Below are positions 1 to 8,760 of a DNA stretch of 64,000 bases, piece by piece. The notes below the pieces were generated by a model, which made no database searches, had not been told where the DNA came from, and worked only from the letters and a program-made list of their open reading frames with translations. Numbering within the stretch: the first letter of the stretch is position 1; each line of letters starts with the position of its first letter. A program made the translations under genes and the position numbers. Origin of the DNA: Aquidulcibacter paucihalophilus (lineage in GTDB: Bacteria > Pseudomonadota > Alphaproteobacteria > Caulobacterales > Caulobacteraceae); assembly GCA_030285985.1 (NCBI GenBank), contig CP127384.1, forward strand, positions 3,033,387 to 3,097,386, given 5' to 3'.

Positions 1-1
1 G

Positions 2-46
2 CGCGGCGCCACCGACCTGGCCCGCTCGCTGCGGCGGTATATCTGA
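2..46 (+). CDS. 3' end of an unidentified CDS
   Basis: Only the last 14 codons are in the window, ending RSLRRYI and a TGA at 44-46. The frame is inferred because it runs to a stop followed by a non-coding gap and a hairpin. That is too little to name a family. It converges on apaG. Confidence 0.35.
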   Translation, partial: RGATDLARSLRRYI

Positions 47-99
47 CCCCTTTCAGCCATACGGCTGTCATGAACGGCTCCTAGAGAGCCGCCCTCCGC

Positions 100-129
100 C
101 TCGAGGCCCCACCCGCACGGGGCCTTGAG
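100..129. terminator. Hairpin between convergent genes
   Basis: An 11-bp stem (100-110 with 119-129, one G-T pair) encloses an 8-nt loop. It lies between the plus-strand gene ending at 46 and apaG, which ends at 179 on the minus strand. There is no clear U-tract on either strand, so a bidirectional terminator role is inferred from position and stem strength. Confidence 0.45.
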
Positions 130-178
130 TGCTGGGGCGGGGCTGCGCTTTTCCGGGTTGACGCAGCCCCTCACCCAC

Positions 179-586
179 TCAGTTCAGAACGCGCCGCTCT
201 CCCGGCACATCCAGGCTGAACGCCGGGATGGCCGCCTCGAACTCGCGCCCGGTGGCGTCCGTCATCGCATAGCCCCCGACCATCGACCCCGAGGCCGTGC
301 CCAGCGGACAGCCCGAGGCATAGGCATAGCTTTCGCCCGGCAGGATCGTGGGCTGTTCGCCGATCACGCCCGGCCCGCGCACCTCCTCGACATGGCCGCG
401 CGCGTCGGTGATCACCCAGCGTCGCGCCATCAGCTGGACGGACACCCCGGTCAGATTCACAATCTCGACCTGATAGGCCCAGACCCAGCGGCCGGCGTCC
501 GGATCGGACTGGCCGGCCAGATAGCTGGGCCGGACGCGGACCACGATCCCGTCGGTTTCGGCTTCATAGGCGCGCGTATCGTGCAT
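179..586 (-). CDS. apaG: ApaG domain protein (Co2+/Mg2+ efflux protein ApaG)
   Basis: The 135-residue product is a full-length, single-domain ApaG protein with an immunoglobulin-like/FN3 beta fold. Recognisable parts are the WAYQVEIVN strand, the VQLMARRWVITDARG block, EVRGPGVIGEQPTILPGE and the C-terminal GGYAMTDATG segment, which together are diagnostic for the family. ApaG is linked to cation resistance and Ap4A metabolism in enterobacteria, but its biochemical role is poorly defined, so the name gives the family rather than a proven reaction. It reads away from the divergent dCTP deaminase gene, with a 92-bp gap that must hold both promoters. The start is an ATG with a GGCGG-type ribosome site just upstream. 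Confidence 0.93.
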   Translation of the reverse strand: MHDTRAYEAETDGIVVRVRPSYLAGQSDPDAGRWVWAYQVEIVNLTGVSVQLMARRWVITDARGHVEEVRGPGVIGEQPTILPGESYAYASGCPLGTASGSMVGGYAMTDATGREFEAAIPAFSLDVPGERRVLN

Positions 587-678
587 CCGCCCATGGTCCC
601 GGAACGGGGACGCAGGTCAAGCGGCGCGGCGACGTCTCGGGACAAGAGACAGGCGGCGGAATCGTGTAAGCCGTATCC

Positions 679-1707
679 ATGCAGTCCATCGAATTCCCCA
701 CCCCCGGCATCCTGCCCTGCCAGTCCATCGAGGCCCTGATCGCCGGCGGCGCGATCGCCTCCGACACCCCCTTCGACACCGATCAGGTGCAGCCGGCCAG
801 TCTGGACCTGCGCCTGTCCGATCAGGCCTGGCGCGTGCGCGCCTCCTTCCTGCCCGGCCGCAGGACCGTCGAGGAGCGGATCGCCGACGTCTCCATGCAC
901 CGGATCGACCTTTCGGGCGGCGTCGTGCTGGAGCGCGGCTGCGTCTATATCGTGCGGCTTCAGGAACGGCTGAGCCTGCCCAAGGGGCTGATCGCCCGCG
1001 CCAATCCCAAGAGTTCGACCGGCCGGGTCGATGTCTTCGTCCGTCTGCTGACCGATCGCGGCGCCCGTTTCGATGACGTGGCCGAAGGCTATGAGGGGGC
1101 GCTGTATCTGGAGATCTCGCCCCAGACCTTCCCCATCCTGGTTCGTCCGGGCACCCGGCTGAACCAGCTGCGGCTCAAGGCCGGCGCACCGCCCAAACTG
1201 GAAACCCGCAGCGTCGGGGTGGAACTGCAGGGGGGCGAGGGCTCAATCGTCGGCTTCCGCGGCCGCCGCCACGCCGGCGTCGTCGACCTCGACAACATCG
1301 ACGGCCACGACCCGCGCGACTTCTGGGAGCCCCTGACCCTGCGCCGCGGCGAACTGCTGCTCGATCCGGGCGAGTTCTACATCCTGGCCTCCAGCGACGA
1401 CGTCGAAATCCCGGTCGACCAGGCCGCCGAGATGACCCCGATCGATCCGTCTGTCGGCGAGTTCCGCGTCCACTACGCCGGCTTCTTCGATCCCGGCTTC
1501 GGCACCGACGAGGCCCACGGGGCCGGCTCCAAGGGCGTGCTCGAGGTCCGCACCCACGACACCCCCTTCCTGCTGGAGCACGGCCAGATCGTCGCCCGGC
1601 TGGTCTATGAACCCCTCACCGAACGCCCCACCCGCCTCTACGGCGAGGGCGGCAGCCACTACCAGCGGCAGGGGCTGAAGCTGAGCAAACACTTCAGGCC
1701 GTGGTGA
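679..1707 (+). CDS. dcd: 2'-deoxycytidine 5'-triphosphate deaminase, two-domain alphaproteobacterial type
   Basis: The 342-residue protein is predicted to deaminate dCTP to dUTP, feeding dTMP synthesis in the cytosol. It is about twice the length of the classical Dcd subunit, as in the alphaproteobacterial two-domain family. The first half carries the substrate-site segment ANPKSSTGRVDVFVRLL (around residues 109-125) and EGYEGALYLEISPQTFP, where the Glu of the dUTPase/Dcd fold sits. The second half repeats a related beta barrel, with a LLDPGEFYILASS segment. The start at 679 is the first ATG and has only a weak ribosome site. The next gene begins 13 bp after the stop, which suggests cotranscription. 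Confidence 0.88.
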   Translation: MQSIEFPTPGILPCQSIEALIAGGAIASDTPFDTDQVQPASLDLRLSDQAWRVRASFLPGRRTVEERIADVSMHRIDLSGGVVLERGCVYIVRLQERLSLPKGLIARANPKSSTGRVDVFVRLLTDRGARFDDVAEGYEGALYLEISPQTFPILVRPGTRLNQLRLKAGAPPKLETRSVGVELQGGEGSIVGFRGRRHAGVVDLDNIDGHDPRDFWEPLTLRRGELLLDPGEFYILASSDDVEIPVDQAAEMTPIDPSVGEFRVHYAGFFDPGFGTDEAHGAGSKGVLEVRTHDTPFLLEHGQIVARLVYEPLTERPTRLYGEGGSHYQRQGLKLSKHFRPW

Positions 1708-1719
1708 GCTGAGGGTCCG

Positions 1720-2109
1720 ATGACGGCAACAGCCGCCCAGTATCTGTCCATCGTCGTGGGGCTATGGCTGATCGGCGTCAGCGCTTTCATGTTGGTCGCT
1801 CCACGCCGGGCGCTAAAGGCACTCGGGGCGATGGGTGGAAGCCCGACGATTCACTTCGGCGAAATGTTACTGCGCATCGCGGCTGGAAGCGCTTTGGTGC
1901 TGGCCGCCGCCGCATCCCGGTTTCCGCAAGCGATCGCGCTCATCGGCGGATTGCTGATCGTATCCGCCGCCGTCCTGATGCTGCTTCCGCGCCGATGGCA
2001 TGCGGCATACTCCACTTGGTGGGCACAGCGAATTCCGGTGACGGCCGTTCGTCTGATCGCGCCGGTCTCGATCGCCGCTGGCGGGGCTTTGATCTGGTCT
2101 CTGATCTGA
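1720..2109 (+). CDS. Small four-helix membrane protein
   Basis: The 129-residue product is almost entirely hydrophobic, with predicted membrane segments near residues 6-27, 46-65, 70-90 and 108-128 joined by short Arg-rich loops such as PRRALKALG and LPRRWHAAY. The positive loops after helices 1 and 3 suggest that these sit on the cytoplasmic side. I do not recognise a family. It starts 13 bp after the deaminase stop with a GAGGG ribosome site, so it is probably read from the same transcript, though no functional link is evident. It converges on the MFS gene at 2133. Confidence 0.75.
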   Translation: MTATAAQYLSIVVGLWLIGVSAFMLVAPRRALKALGAMGGSPTIHFGEMLLRIAAGSALVLAAAASRFPQAIALIGGLLIVSAAVLMLLPRRWHAAYSTWWAQRIPVTAVRLIAPVSIAAGGALIWSLI

Positions 2110-2132
2110 GGCCCCGGCGCGCCGGAGCACCA

Positions 2133-3410
2133 TTACTCCAGCCGATCCGCCTTCCTCAGCGCGGGGAACCACCGCGCCCAGAGACCGGTCGCGGCCAGCG
2201 CGCCTATGCCGCCGTACACCGCCGCGCCGATGGGGCCGAGGAAACGGACCGCCACGCCGGAATAGGCCTCGCCCAGTTCGTTCGAGGCACCGATGAACAG
2301 CATGGACACGGAACTGACCCGGCCGCGCATGTGATCGGGCGTGGCCAGCTGGATCAGGGTCTGGCGGATGTTGACGCTGATCATGTCCGCCGCCCCGCCG
2401 AGGAACAGGACCGCGCCCGACAGCCAGACACTGGTCGAGAGGCCGAAGGTCAGGGTGCAGACGCCGAACACGGCCACCGAGGCGAACATCCAGCGGCCCG
2501 CGTGCTTCACGATCGGGAAACGGCTCAGATACAGGGCCACCAGCAGGGCCCCGGCCCCGAACGATGCCCGCAGCAGGCCGAAGCCGACGGCCCCGACATG
2601 CAGGATGTCGCGCGCGAAGATCGGCGTCAGCAGGGCCACACCGGCCAGCAGCACTACGATCAGGTCCAGCGAAATGGCGCCGAGCACGATCTTGGTATTC
2701 CAGACATAGGCCAGTCCCTCCTTCACCTGGTCCACCGGCGAGACGCGGGTCGGCGACGCGGCCGGCTTGCCGCTGGTGCGGATCAGAACAAGGCTGGCGA
2801 AGCCGATGGCGAACATGGCCAGGGCCACACCATAGGCCCCGGGCACCGAGAAGCCGACGATGACGCCGCCCAGCGCCGGGCCGGCGATGGCCCCCGTCTG
2901 GAAGGCGATGGACTGGGCTGCGATGGCCGGCGGCAGGGCGCGGCGGCCGACCACCATGGGCAGGAAGGCCTGGCTGGCCGGGGCGAGGAAGGCCCGCGCC
3001 GCGCCGAACACGGCGGCGACCGCCAGCAGCCCCCACAGCGGCGGCGAACCGTGCAGCGCCATAAACAGGAAGGCGAGCGCGCAGCCGCCCTCGACCATGA
3101 CCGACAGGGTGACGGTATTCTTGCGGTCGCGCCGGTCGGCCAGGGCGCCGGCGGGCAGGGTCAGGGCCAGCAGCGGCAGGAACTGGCACAGCCCGACCAG
3201 CCCCAGATACAGGCTGGCCTCGGCCACCGGATGGTCCCGGCGCGCGATCTCATAGACCTGCCACAGCAGGGCCGAGGACTGGATCTGGATGCCCAGCACC
3301 GCCGCCACCCGCCCGACCCAGAGCAGGCGGAAGTCGCGGATGGCCCAGGGGCTGGCGGGCCCCTCAGGCGGCGGCGGGACCGGTTCGGTCGTCTCGATGG
3401 TCCCGGTCAC
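2133..3410 (-). CDS. MFS transporter, EntS/MFS_3-like exporter
   Basis: The 425-residue protein has the 12-helix layout of the Major Facilitator Superfamily. The inter-helix 2-3 motif appears as LPAGALADRRDRKNTV (around residue 84), the typical MFS loop with Asp-Arg-Arg. The start FRLLWVGRVAAVLGIQIQSSALLWQVYE and the cytoplasmic loop after helix 6 resemble the enterobactin-exporter-like MFS_3 branch, so efflux of a small molecule is likely but the substrate is unknown. It starts at a GTG that overlaps the stop of the upstream cupin gene by 3 bases, so the two are translationally coupled. Confidence 0.85.
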   Translation of the reverse strand: MTGTIETTEPVPPPPEGPASPWAIRDFRLLWVGRVAAVLGIQIQSSALLWQVYEIARRDHPVAEASLYLGLVGLCQFLPLLALTLPAGALADRRDRKNTVTLSVMVEGGCALAFLFMALHGSPPLWGLLAVAAVFGAARAFLAPASQAFLPMVVGRRALPPAIAAQSIAFQTGAIAGPALGGVIVGFSVPGAYGVALAMFAIGFASLVLIRTSGKPAASPTRVSPVDQVKEGLAYVWNTKIVLGAISLDLIVVLLAGVALLTPIFARDILHVGAVGFGLLRASFGAGALLVALYLSRFPIVKHAGRWMFASVAVFGVCTLTFGLSTSVWLSGAVLFLGGAADMISVNIRQTLIQLATPDHMRGRVSSVSMLFIGASNELGEAYSGVAVRFLGPIGAAVYGGIGALAATGLWARWFPALRKADRLE

Positions 3411-3877
3411 GTGCGGCGGTCGACTTTCGGATAAGGGGTTCCGTCGCGGTGGAAGAAGCCGCCCTGCCGGAACTGCATGTCGATGTCCGGATAGTGGCCG
3501 GTATCTCCGCCCGGGGTGCGCGTGCCCACCTCCAGCAGGACCGCTTCGGCGCCTGAGCGGTTCTGCAGCACATGGCCGTTGGGCACGCCCGCCTTCCAGC
3601 CCGCGCAGTCGCCGGCGCGCAGGACGGTTTCGCCCTCATCCTCCACCAGCACCACCTCGCCTTCCAGCACCCAGATGAACTCGTCCTCGCCCTCATGCCA
3701 GTGCCTCTGGCTCGACCAGGCGCCGGCCGGCAGGCGCAGCAGATTGACCCCGAACTGGTCCAGCCCGACGGCATCGCCCAGCCGCCAGCGGCGGCGCGGC
3801 TTGCACGGTCCGGCGAATTCCTCGGGATAGCCCGTGCCGTGTCCGGTCGGGGCTGCGGCAATGTCGATCTTCGGCAT
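3407..3877 (-). CDS. Cupin domain protein
   Basis: The 156-residue protein is a single-domain cupin. Motif 1 appears as RHWHEGEDEFIWVLEGEVVL (around residues 57-76), with the His-His-Glu metal ligands, and motif 2 as PNGHVLQNRS with the fourth ligand His. A metal-binding beta barrel is therefore well supported, while the substrate or signal is not. I chose the ATG at 3877 (MPKIDIAAAP); an in-frame GTG at 3922 would add 15 residues that lie only 6 bp from the divergent dapE start. Overlap with the MFS gene suggests a two-gene operon, perhaps a cupin that acts on the exported compound or its regulation. Confidence 0.85.
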   Translation of the reverse strand: MPKIDIAAAPTGHGTGYPEEFAGPCKPRRRWRLGDAVGLDQFGVNLLRLPAGAWSSQRHWHEGEDEFIWVLEGEVVLVEDEGETVLRAGDCAGWKAGVPNGHVLQNRSGAEAVLLEVGTRTPGGDTGHYPDIDMQFRQGGFFHRDGTPYPKVDRRT

Positions 3878-3928
3878 GGGGAGGAGCGCCCTTCTCGCAG
3901 TCGTCCGAACCCCGTAAAGCACAGCCTT

Positions 3929-5089
3929 ATGAGCGTCGCATCAACTCCCGTTATCGATCCTGTCGCCCTGACCCGCGACCTGATCCGCAGGCCCTCCGTC
4001 ACCCCCGCCGACGAAGGCGCGATGGATGTGCTGGAGCGCGCCCTGACCGGGCTCGGCTTCCACTGCCGGCGCATGAAGTTCGAGGATATCGAGAACCTCT
4101 ACGCGCGGCGCGGCACAGCCTCGCCGAACCTCTGTTTCGCCGGCCACACCGACGTGGTGCCGACCGGCTCGACCGAGGCCTGGTCCTCCGGCCCGTTCGA
4201 AGCCGAGGTGAAGGACGGGATCCTCTACGGCCGCGGCGCGGTTGACATGAAGGGCGGCATCGCGGCCTGGGTCGCGGCGGTGTCCCAGGTTCTGGCTGAA
4301 GGCGAGGTTCCGGGCAGCCTGTCCTTCCTGATCACCGGCGACGAGGAAGGCCCCGCCCTGCACGGCACCAAACGGGTGGTCCAGGCCCTGATGGCCGAGG
4401 GCGAGGTCATCGACGCCTGCGTCGTCGGCGAGCCGTCCTCGCAGCATGCGCTGGGCGACATGATCAAGATCGGGCGGCGCGGCTCGCTCAACACCTGGAT
4501 CACCGTCCACGGCAAACAGGGCCACGTCGCCTATCCGGACCGGGCGGCCAATCCGGTCCCGGTGCTCGCCCGGCTGGTCGCCCGTCTCGCGGATCACAAA
4601 CTGGACGCCGGCTATGAGGCCTTCCAGCCGTCCAACCTCGAGCTGACCACGCTCGACGTCGGCAATACGGCGACCAATCTGATCCCGGCCGAGGCACGGG
4701 GGCGGCTGAACATCCGCTTCAACCCGAACCATACGGGCGAGAGCCTGATGGCCTGGCTCAATGCGGAAGCGGGCAAGGCCCAGGCCGAAAGCGGTCTGCG
4801 CATCGAGCTCGAGCACCTGCATTCGGGCGACGCCTTCCTGACCCAGACCGGGCCCTTCGTCACCGGCGTGCAGGACGCGGTCGAGGCCGCGGTCGGCCGC
4901 CGGCCCGAGGCCTCCACCACCGGCGGCACCTCCGACGCCCGCTTCATCCGCGCCATGTGTCCGGTGCTGGAGCTGGGCCTCGTCGGCCAGACCATGCACC
5001 AGATCGACGAGCGTGCGCCCGTGGCCGAGATCGAGGCGCTGGCGGAGGTCTATCGCGCGGTGATCGGGACGTATTTCGCCCGCTGCTAG
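3929..5089 (+). CDS. dapE: Succinyl-diaminopimelate desuccinylase
   Basis: The 386-residue M20 metallohydrolase removes succinate from N-succinyl-LL-2,6-diaminopimelate in the lysine/peptidoglycan pathway. Visible signatures are CFAGHTDVVPTG (first metal His), GRGAVDMKGGIAA (bridging Asp), TGDEEGPA (catalytic Glu pair) and the C-terminal TGGTSDARF block typical of DapE. Length matches the family. The reading frame is open far upstream, but the ATG at 3929 gives the standard N-terminus (MSVASTPVIDPVALTRDLI) and avoids running through the divergent cupin gene. Confidence 0.95.
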   Translation: MSVASTPVIDPVALTRDLIRRPSVTPADEGAMDVLERALTGLGFHCRRMKFEDIENLYARRGTASPNLCFAGHTDVVPTGSTEAWSSGPFEAEVKDGILYGRGAVDMKGGIAAWVAAVSQVLAEGEVPGSLSFLITGDEEGPALHGTKRVVQALMAEGEVIDACVVGEPSSQHALGDMIKIGRRGSLNTWITVHGKQGHVAYPDRAANPVPVLARLVARLADHKLDAGYEAFQPSNLELTTLDVGNTATNLIPAEARGRLNIRFNPNHTGESLMAWLNAEAGKAQAESGLRIELEHLHSGDAFLTQTGPFVTGVQDAVEAAVGRRPEASTTGGTSDARFIRAMCPVLELGLVGQTMHQIDERAPVAEIEALAEVYRAVIGTYFARC

Positions 5090-5223
5090 GACAGCAGGTC
5101 CAGGCCCAGCAGGGCGGCCCCGAACATCGCGCCGAAGGCCACGAGAAACCAGAACAGCTCACGCAGCTTTCCGCCCCGGCGTTCCAGCGTCATCGGCGGC
5201 AGTTGAACGGGCAGATTCCTCAT
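5086..5223 (-). CDS. 45-residue single-span membrane microprotein
   Basis: A short minus-strand gene encodes 45 residues: a basic N-terminus (around residues 15-22, ERRGGKLRE), then one hydrophobic segment from about residue 23 to 45 (LFWFLVAFGAMFGAALLGLD). An excellent AGGAGGGGG ribosome site lies directly upstream of the ATG at 5223, which is the main reason to believe it. Its stop overlaps the dapE stop by 3 bases in convergent orientation. I know of no family for it; it could be a small envelope or cytochrome-like accessory peptide. It is too short for most gene-finding cutoffs. Confidence 0.6.
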   Translation of the reverse strand: MRNLPVQLPPMTLERRGGKLRELFWFLVAFGAMFGAALLGLDLLS

Positions 5224-5297
5224 GGCCCCCTCCTGTACGACCGTAGAAGGATGCGCCGGGTTTCTTGCCGGGGTGTTGAGAAACGTGGTTGCCGCCC

Positions 5298-5492
5298 TCA
5301 GTGCAGCGTCGCCTCCAGCCGCGCGATCCGGCGGTCCAGATCGGCGACCATCTCCTCCAGCCGCGCCTGCTCGGATTTCATGTCTACCGGCGTGCCGTCC
5401 TCATAGGTCAGCTGCGCGCCCTTGCCGATCAGGTCGAGACGATAGAGGGCGGTCACCCGCCGCGCCTTCAGCGGTTCCAGTTCGTCGGCCAC
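5298..5492 (-). CDS. Small coiled-coil protein of unknown function
   Basis: The 64-residue product starts at a GTG only 3 bp after the stop of the upstream amidohydrolase, consistent with an operon. The N-terminal half is a short beta-type stretch (VTALYRLDLIGKGAQLTYEDG). The C-terminal half, roughly residues 38-62, is a charged heptad-like helix (KSEQARLEEMVADLDRRIAR) that probably forms a coiled coil. I do not recognise a family or function. Codon use has the strong G/C third-position bias of its neighbours, which supports it being real. Confidence 0.6.
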   Translation of the reverse strand: MADELEPLKARRVTALYRLDLIGKGAQLTYEDGTPVDMKSEQARLEEMVADLDRRIARLEATLH

Positions 5493-5495
5493 GGG

Positions 5496-6812
5496 TCAGT
5501 CGCGCTCCAGGAACCGGATCGCGCTCAGCACATGGGTGCGGACGCCCAGCGGCAGGATCGCTTCATTGACGTCGAAGCCCGGCGAGTGGTTCGGCGGCGA
5601 GGTGGCGGGATCGACCCCGTCCTTCGATCCGCCAAGGTGGTAGAAGACCCCGGGGACTTCCTGCGACAGATAGCTGAAGTCCTCGGCCACGGTCGTCGGC
5701 GGAGTGGCCGGATTGACGTTCCCCGCCCCCGCCGCCTCGGTCAGCACCGGGGCCAGCCAGGCCGACAATTCTTCGTTGTTGAACACCAGGGCCGCGTTCT
5801 GGCGCACGGTGAACTCGGCCGTCGCGCCAAAGGTCTCGGCGACATTGTCGATGGCGACCCGGGTGCGGGCGACGAGGTCGTCACGCTGGGCGATGTCGAA
5901 GGTGCGCAGGGTGCCGGACAGAACGGCCTGGTCCGGAATGATGTTGTAGCGGACACCGGCGTCGAGCGTGGCGATGGTGAACACCGTCGGCGTCGTGGTC
6001 GGGTCGATGGTGCGCGCGGTCAGGGTGTTGATGGTCTGGACGATCTGGGCCGCCGTGGCGATGACGTCGACGCCCTTCCACGGCCAGGCCCCGTGCGTCT
6101 GACGACCATGCAGGGTGATGTCGACCCGGTCCGAGGCCGCCATGAAACCGCGCGGGCGGTAGAAGACCGTCCCCGGTCGGCCCGGCACGACATGCAGGCC
6201 GAAGATGGCGTCGGGCCGCGGATTGGCCAGCGCACCCTCCTGGATCATCAGCCGCGCCCCGCCGAGCGGCTCACCCGGAGGCGCCCCTTCCTCGGCGGGC
6301 TGGAAGATGAAGACGATGGTCCCGGGAATATCCTCGCGCATGCCGGCCAGCACCTCGGCGGCACCCATCAGCATGGCGACGTGGGCGTCGTGACCGCAGG
6401 CGTGAGCCACCGGCACAGTGGCGCCCATATAGGTTCCGGTCGCGGTCGAGGCGAAGGGCAGGCCCGTCGCCTCCAGCACCGGAAGGGCGTCCATGTCCGC
6501 CCGCAGCGCCACCGTCCCGCCCGGCCGTCCGCCGCGCAGCACGCCCACGACGCCGGTCTTGCCGACCTCCGTGCGGACCTCCATGCCGAGCGCCCGCAGA
6601 TGCTCCGCCACGAGGGCGGCGGTGCGGGTCTCGGCGAAGCCCAGTTCGGGGTTGGCGTGCAGGTCGCGGCGCCAGTTGATGACCTTCGGCATTTCCGCCG
6701 TCACCGCAGCCTCGATCCGATCGAGCGCGACCGGGCCCGTCTGGGCATGAGCGAAGCCGGCGGACAGGGCCAGTGAAAGCGTGGAGACGGCGAGCAGGCG
6801 GCGGATGGTCAT
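5496..6812 (-). CDS. Secreted M20-family amidohydrolase
   Basis: The 438-residue protein starts with a clear signal peptide (MTIRRLLAVSTLSLALSAGFAHAQ), so it acts in the periplasm or outside. The mature part is an M20D-type amidohydrolase (N-acyl-amino-acid or hippurate hydrolase class): RRDLHANPELGFAE near the start, HACGHDAHVAM with the metal-binding Cys/His, FQPAEEGAP with the catalytic Glu, and a C-terminal PTTVAEDFSYL segment. I took the ATG at 6812 because it begins the signal peptide; an upstream in-frame ATG at 6932 would bury it. The exact substrate cannot be read from sequence. Confidence 0.9.
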   Translation of the reverse strand: MTIRRLLAVSTLSLALSAGFAHAQTGPVALDRIEAAVTAEMPKVINWRRDLHANPELGFAETRTAALVAEHLRALGMEVRTEVGKTGVVGVLRGGRPGGTVALRADMDALPVLEATGLPFASTATGTYMGATVPVAHACGHDAHVAMLMGAAEVLAGMREDIPGTIVFIFQPAEEGAPPGEPLGGARLMIQEGALANPRPDAIFGLHVVPGRPGTVFYRPRGFMAASDRVDITLHGRQTHGAWPWKGVDVIATAAQIVQTINTLTARTIDPTTTPTVFTIATLDAGVRYNIIPDQAVLSGTLRTFDIAQRDDLVARTRVAIDNVAETFGATAEFTVRQNAALVFNNEELSAWLAPVLTEAAGAGNVNPATPPTTVAEDFSYLSQEVPGVFYHLGGSKDGVDPATSPPNHSPGFDVNEAILPLGVRTHVLSAIRFLERD

Positions 6813-6934
6813 GGCGGTCCCCAGTGTCCGAGAGCCGCTACCGTGCGCGGACCGTGCGGCCGGCGCAAGAAATGAAACGAACAGGTAATTATGCGTTGGA
6901 TGACGGCGGGCACCGGCAGCCCTAGAGTGCACCC

Positions 6935-8278
6935 GTGAACCTTCGCTCCCCCGCCTTCGCCATCCTGTTCGCCGTCAGCCTGATCGCGGCGGCGGGAAAC
7001 ATGGCGCTTCAGTCGGTCCTGCCGGCCATCGGGCGCGAGTTCCAGCTTTCGGACACCCTGGTCGCCGGTGCCTTCGCCATCTCGGCCCTGATGTGGACGG
7101 TCGCCTCACCCTTCTGGGCCCGCCTGTCCGACACCCTGGGCCGCAAGCGGGTCATGATGATCGGCCTGGCCGGCTTCGTCGTCTCCATGTCCGGCTTCGG
7201 CCTGGCCGCCACCTCCGGGCTTGAACAATGGCTGGGTGCCATTCTGGCCTTTGTCCTGATGGGGGTGGCGCGCACCATCTACGGCGTCTTCGGCTCGGCG
7301 GCCCCGATCGCCTCCCAGGCCTATGTCGCCGACCGAACCACGCCGGAGCAGCGCACCCAGGCCATGTCGCTGCTGGCCTCCGCCCAGGGCCTGGGCACGG
7401 TGATCGGTCCGGCGCTGGCACCCTTCTTCGTCCTGCCCGCAATCATGGTCGGGCTGGGCGGCACCGGGTTCGTCATTCCCATGATCGGACTGGCGGGGCC
7501 GATGTACGCCTTCGCCCTGTTCGGTCTGGTGGTCCTGGTCATCGTCTGGCGCAAGCTGCCGAGCGGCGAGGTGGTGCGCATCCCCTCGCCCAGCGGCCAT
7601 CGCGGCGACGCCGGCAAGGGGCTCTGGAAAGACCCGCGCGTGCGCGGCTATCTGCTCTACGGCCTGTTCGTCACCGGGGCGCAGGCGGCCAATATCTCGG
7701 TGTTGGGCTTCCACATCATCGATGAGCTGTCGGCCACCGGCATCGCCGTGCGCGACGCCCAGCCCTTCATCGGCATCGCCATGCTGGCGGGTGCCGCCGC
7801 CACCCTGATGGCCCAGTGGGGGTTGATCCCCTTGCTGAAGCTTCAGCCCGCCCACCTCATGCGCTGGGGCGCGGCCCTGGCGCTGGCCGGAAACCTGATG
7901 AGTATCGCCGCCCCCGGCTACTACGGCGTGGTCATCGGCTATGCCGTGGTTTCCATGGGCATCGGCTTTGCCCGGCCGGGCTTCACCGCCGGGTCTTCCC
8001 TGTCGGTGGAGGCGCACGAACAGGGCGCGATCGCGGGCCTGATGATGTCGCTGGCCGGCCTCAGCTTCCTCGCCCCGCCCGTGATCGGCGTCGCCCTCTA
8101 CGAACTGGCCGAGCCCGCGCCCTTCATCGCCAACGCTGTCCTGCTCGCCGCCGCAACCGCCCTGTGTTTCATCAATCCGCGACTGCGCACGGGCCCGCCG
8201 GACCTGCCCGACCGCGACGAAACGCCCTCGCCCGAGACGCCACCCGCCTCGCAGCCGGGCCCCGAAGGCAACCGCTGA
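6935..8278 (+). CDS. MFS transporter
   Basis: The 447-residue protein has 12 predicted membrane helices. The conserved MFS loop 2-3 motif appears as ARLSDTLGRKRVMMIG (around residues 62-77), and the helix 5 segment contains GTVIGPALAP, like the antiporter motif C of drug exporters. It is therefore probably a proton-driven multidrug or metabolite exporter; the substrate is unknown. The C-terminal tail of about 30 residues is Pro/Asp/Glu-rich and cytosolic. It starts at a GTG, divergent from the amidohydrolase gene, and is followed 46 bp later by a SRPBCC gene. Confidence 0.85.
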   Translation: MNLRSPAFAILFAVSLIAAAGNMALQSVLPAIGREFQLSDTLVAGAFAISALMWTVASPFWARLSDTLGRKRVMMIGLAGFVVSMSGFGLAATSGLEQWLGAILAFVLMGVARTIYGVFGSAAPIASQAYVADRTTPEQRTQAMSLLASAQGLGTVIGPALAPFFVLPAIMVGLGGTGFVIPMIGLAGPMYAFALFGLVVLVIVWRKLPSGEVVRIPSPSGHRGDAGKGLWKDPRVRGYLLYGLFVTGAQAANISVLGFHIIDELSATGIAVRDAQPFIGIAMLAGAAATLMAQWGLIPLLKLQPAHLMRWGAALALAGNLMSIAAPGYYGVVIGYAVVSMGIGFARPGFTAGSSLSVEAHEQGAIAGLMMSLAGLSFLAPPVIGVALYELAEPAPFIANAVLLAAATALCFINPRLRTGPPDLPDRDETPSPETPPASQPGPEGNR

Positions 8279-8324
8279 CGCTCGAGGCCTTTTCCCGGTC
8301 CCAAAGGCGTGGCAGATCGGACCC

Positions 8325-8759
8325 ATGGACATCGCCCGTATCGAGCGCCGCATCGGCGTGCGCGCCACCCCCGACCAGATCTGGGACCTGATCGCGGACC
8401 TGCCGGGCTGGGACCGCTGGAATCCGGTCGAGACCGGGCTGGAGGGCACGATCGCCTTTGGCGCGGACATCACCCTGACCGAACAGATCGGGGACCTGCC
8501 CGAGCGCCGCGCCACGACCCGCGTCGGCGACTGGCAGCCCTATTCGCAGCTGGTCTGGGCCGAGAACCGCGGCCTCTGGTTCCGGTCGATGCGCTATTTC
8601 GAGATCGAGCCGCTCGACGAGCCGAACAGCTGCATCGTCGCCAACGGCTTCATCTTCTCGGGCCTGCGCGGCGAGATGTATTTCGACAGGCACCGCAGGC
8701 ATCTGCGCCATGCGGTCGACGCGGTCGCCGACGCCTGGAAGGCCGCGGCCGAAGCCTGA
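8325..8759 (+). CDS. SRPBCC (START-like) ligand-binding protein
   Basis: The 144-residue product is the length of a single SRPBCC/polyketide-cyclase domain. It shows the usual opening (IERRIGVRATPDQIWDLIADLPGWDRWNPVE), where the DLPGWDRWNP turn is characteristic, a central beta sheet, and a long C-terminal amphipathic helix (HLRHAVDAVADAWKAA). These proteins bind hydrophobic ligands in a cavity; no catalytic residues identify an enzyme here. It ends 1 bp before the convergent tadC stop. Confidence 0.82.
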   Translation: MDIARIERRIGVRATPDQIWDLIADLPGWDRWNPVETGLEGTIAFGADITLTEQIGDLPERRATTRVGDWQPYSQLVWAENRGLWFRSMRYFEIEPLDEPNSCIVANGFIFSGLRGEMYFDRHRRHLRHAVDAVADAWKAAAEA

Positions 8760-8760
8760 G

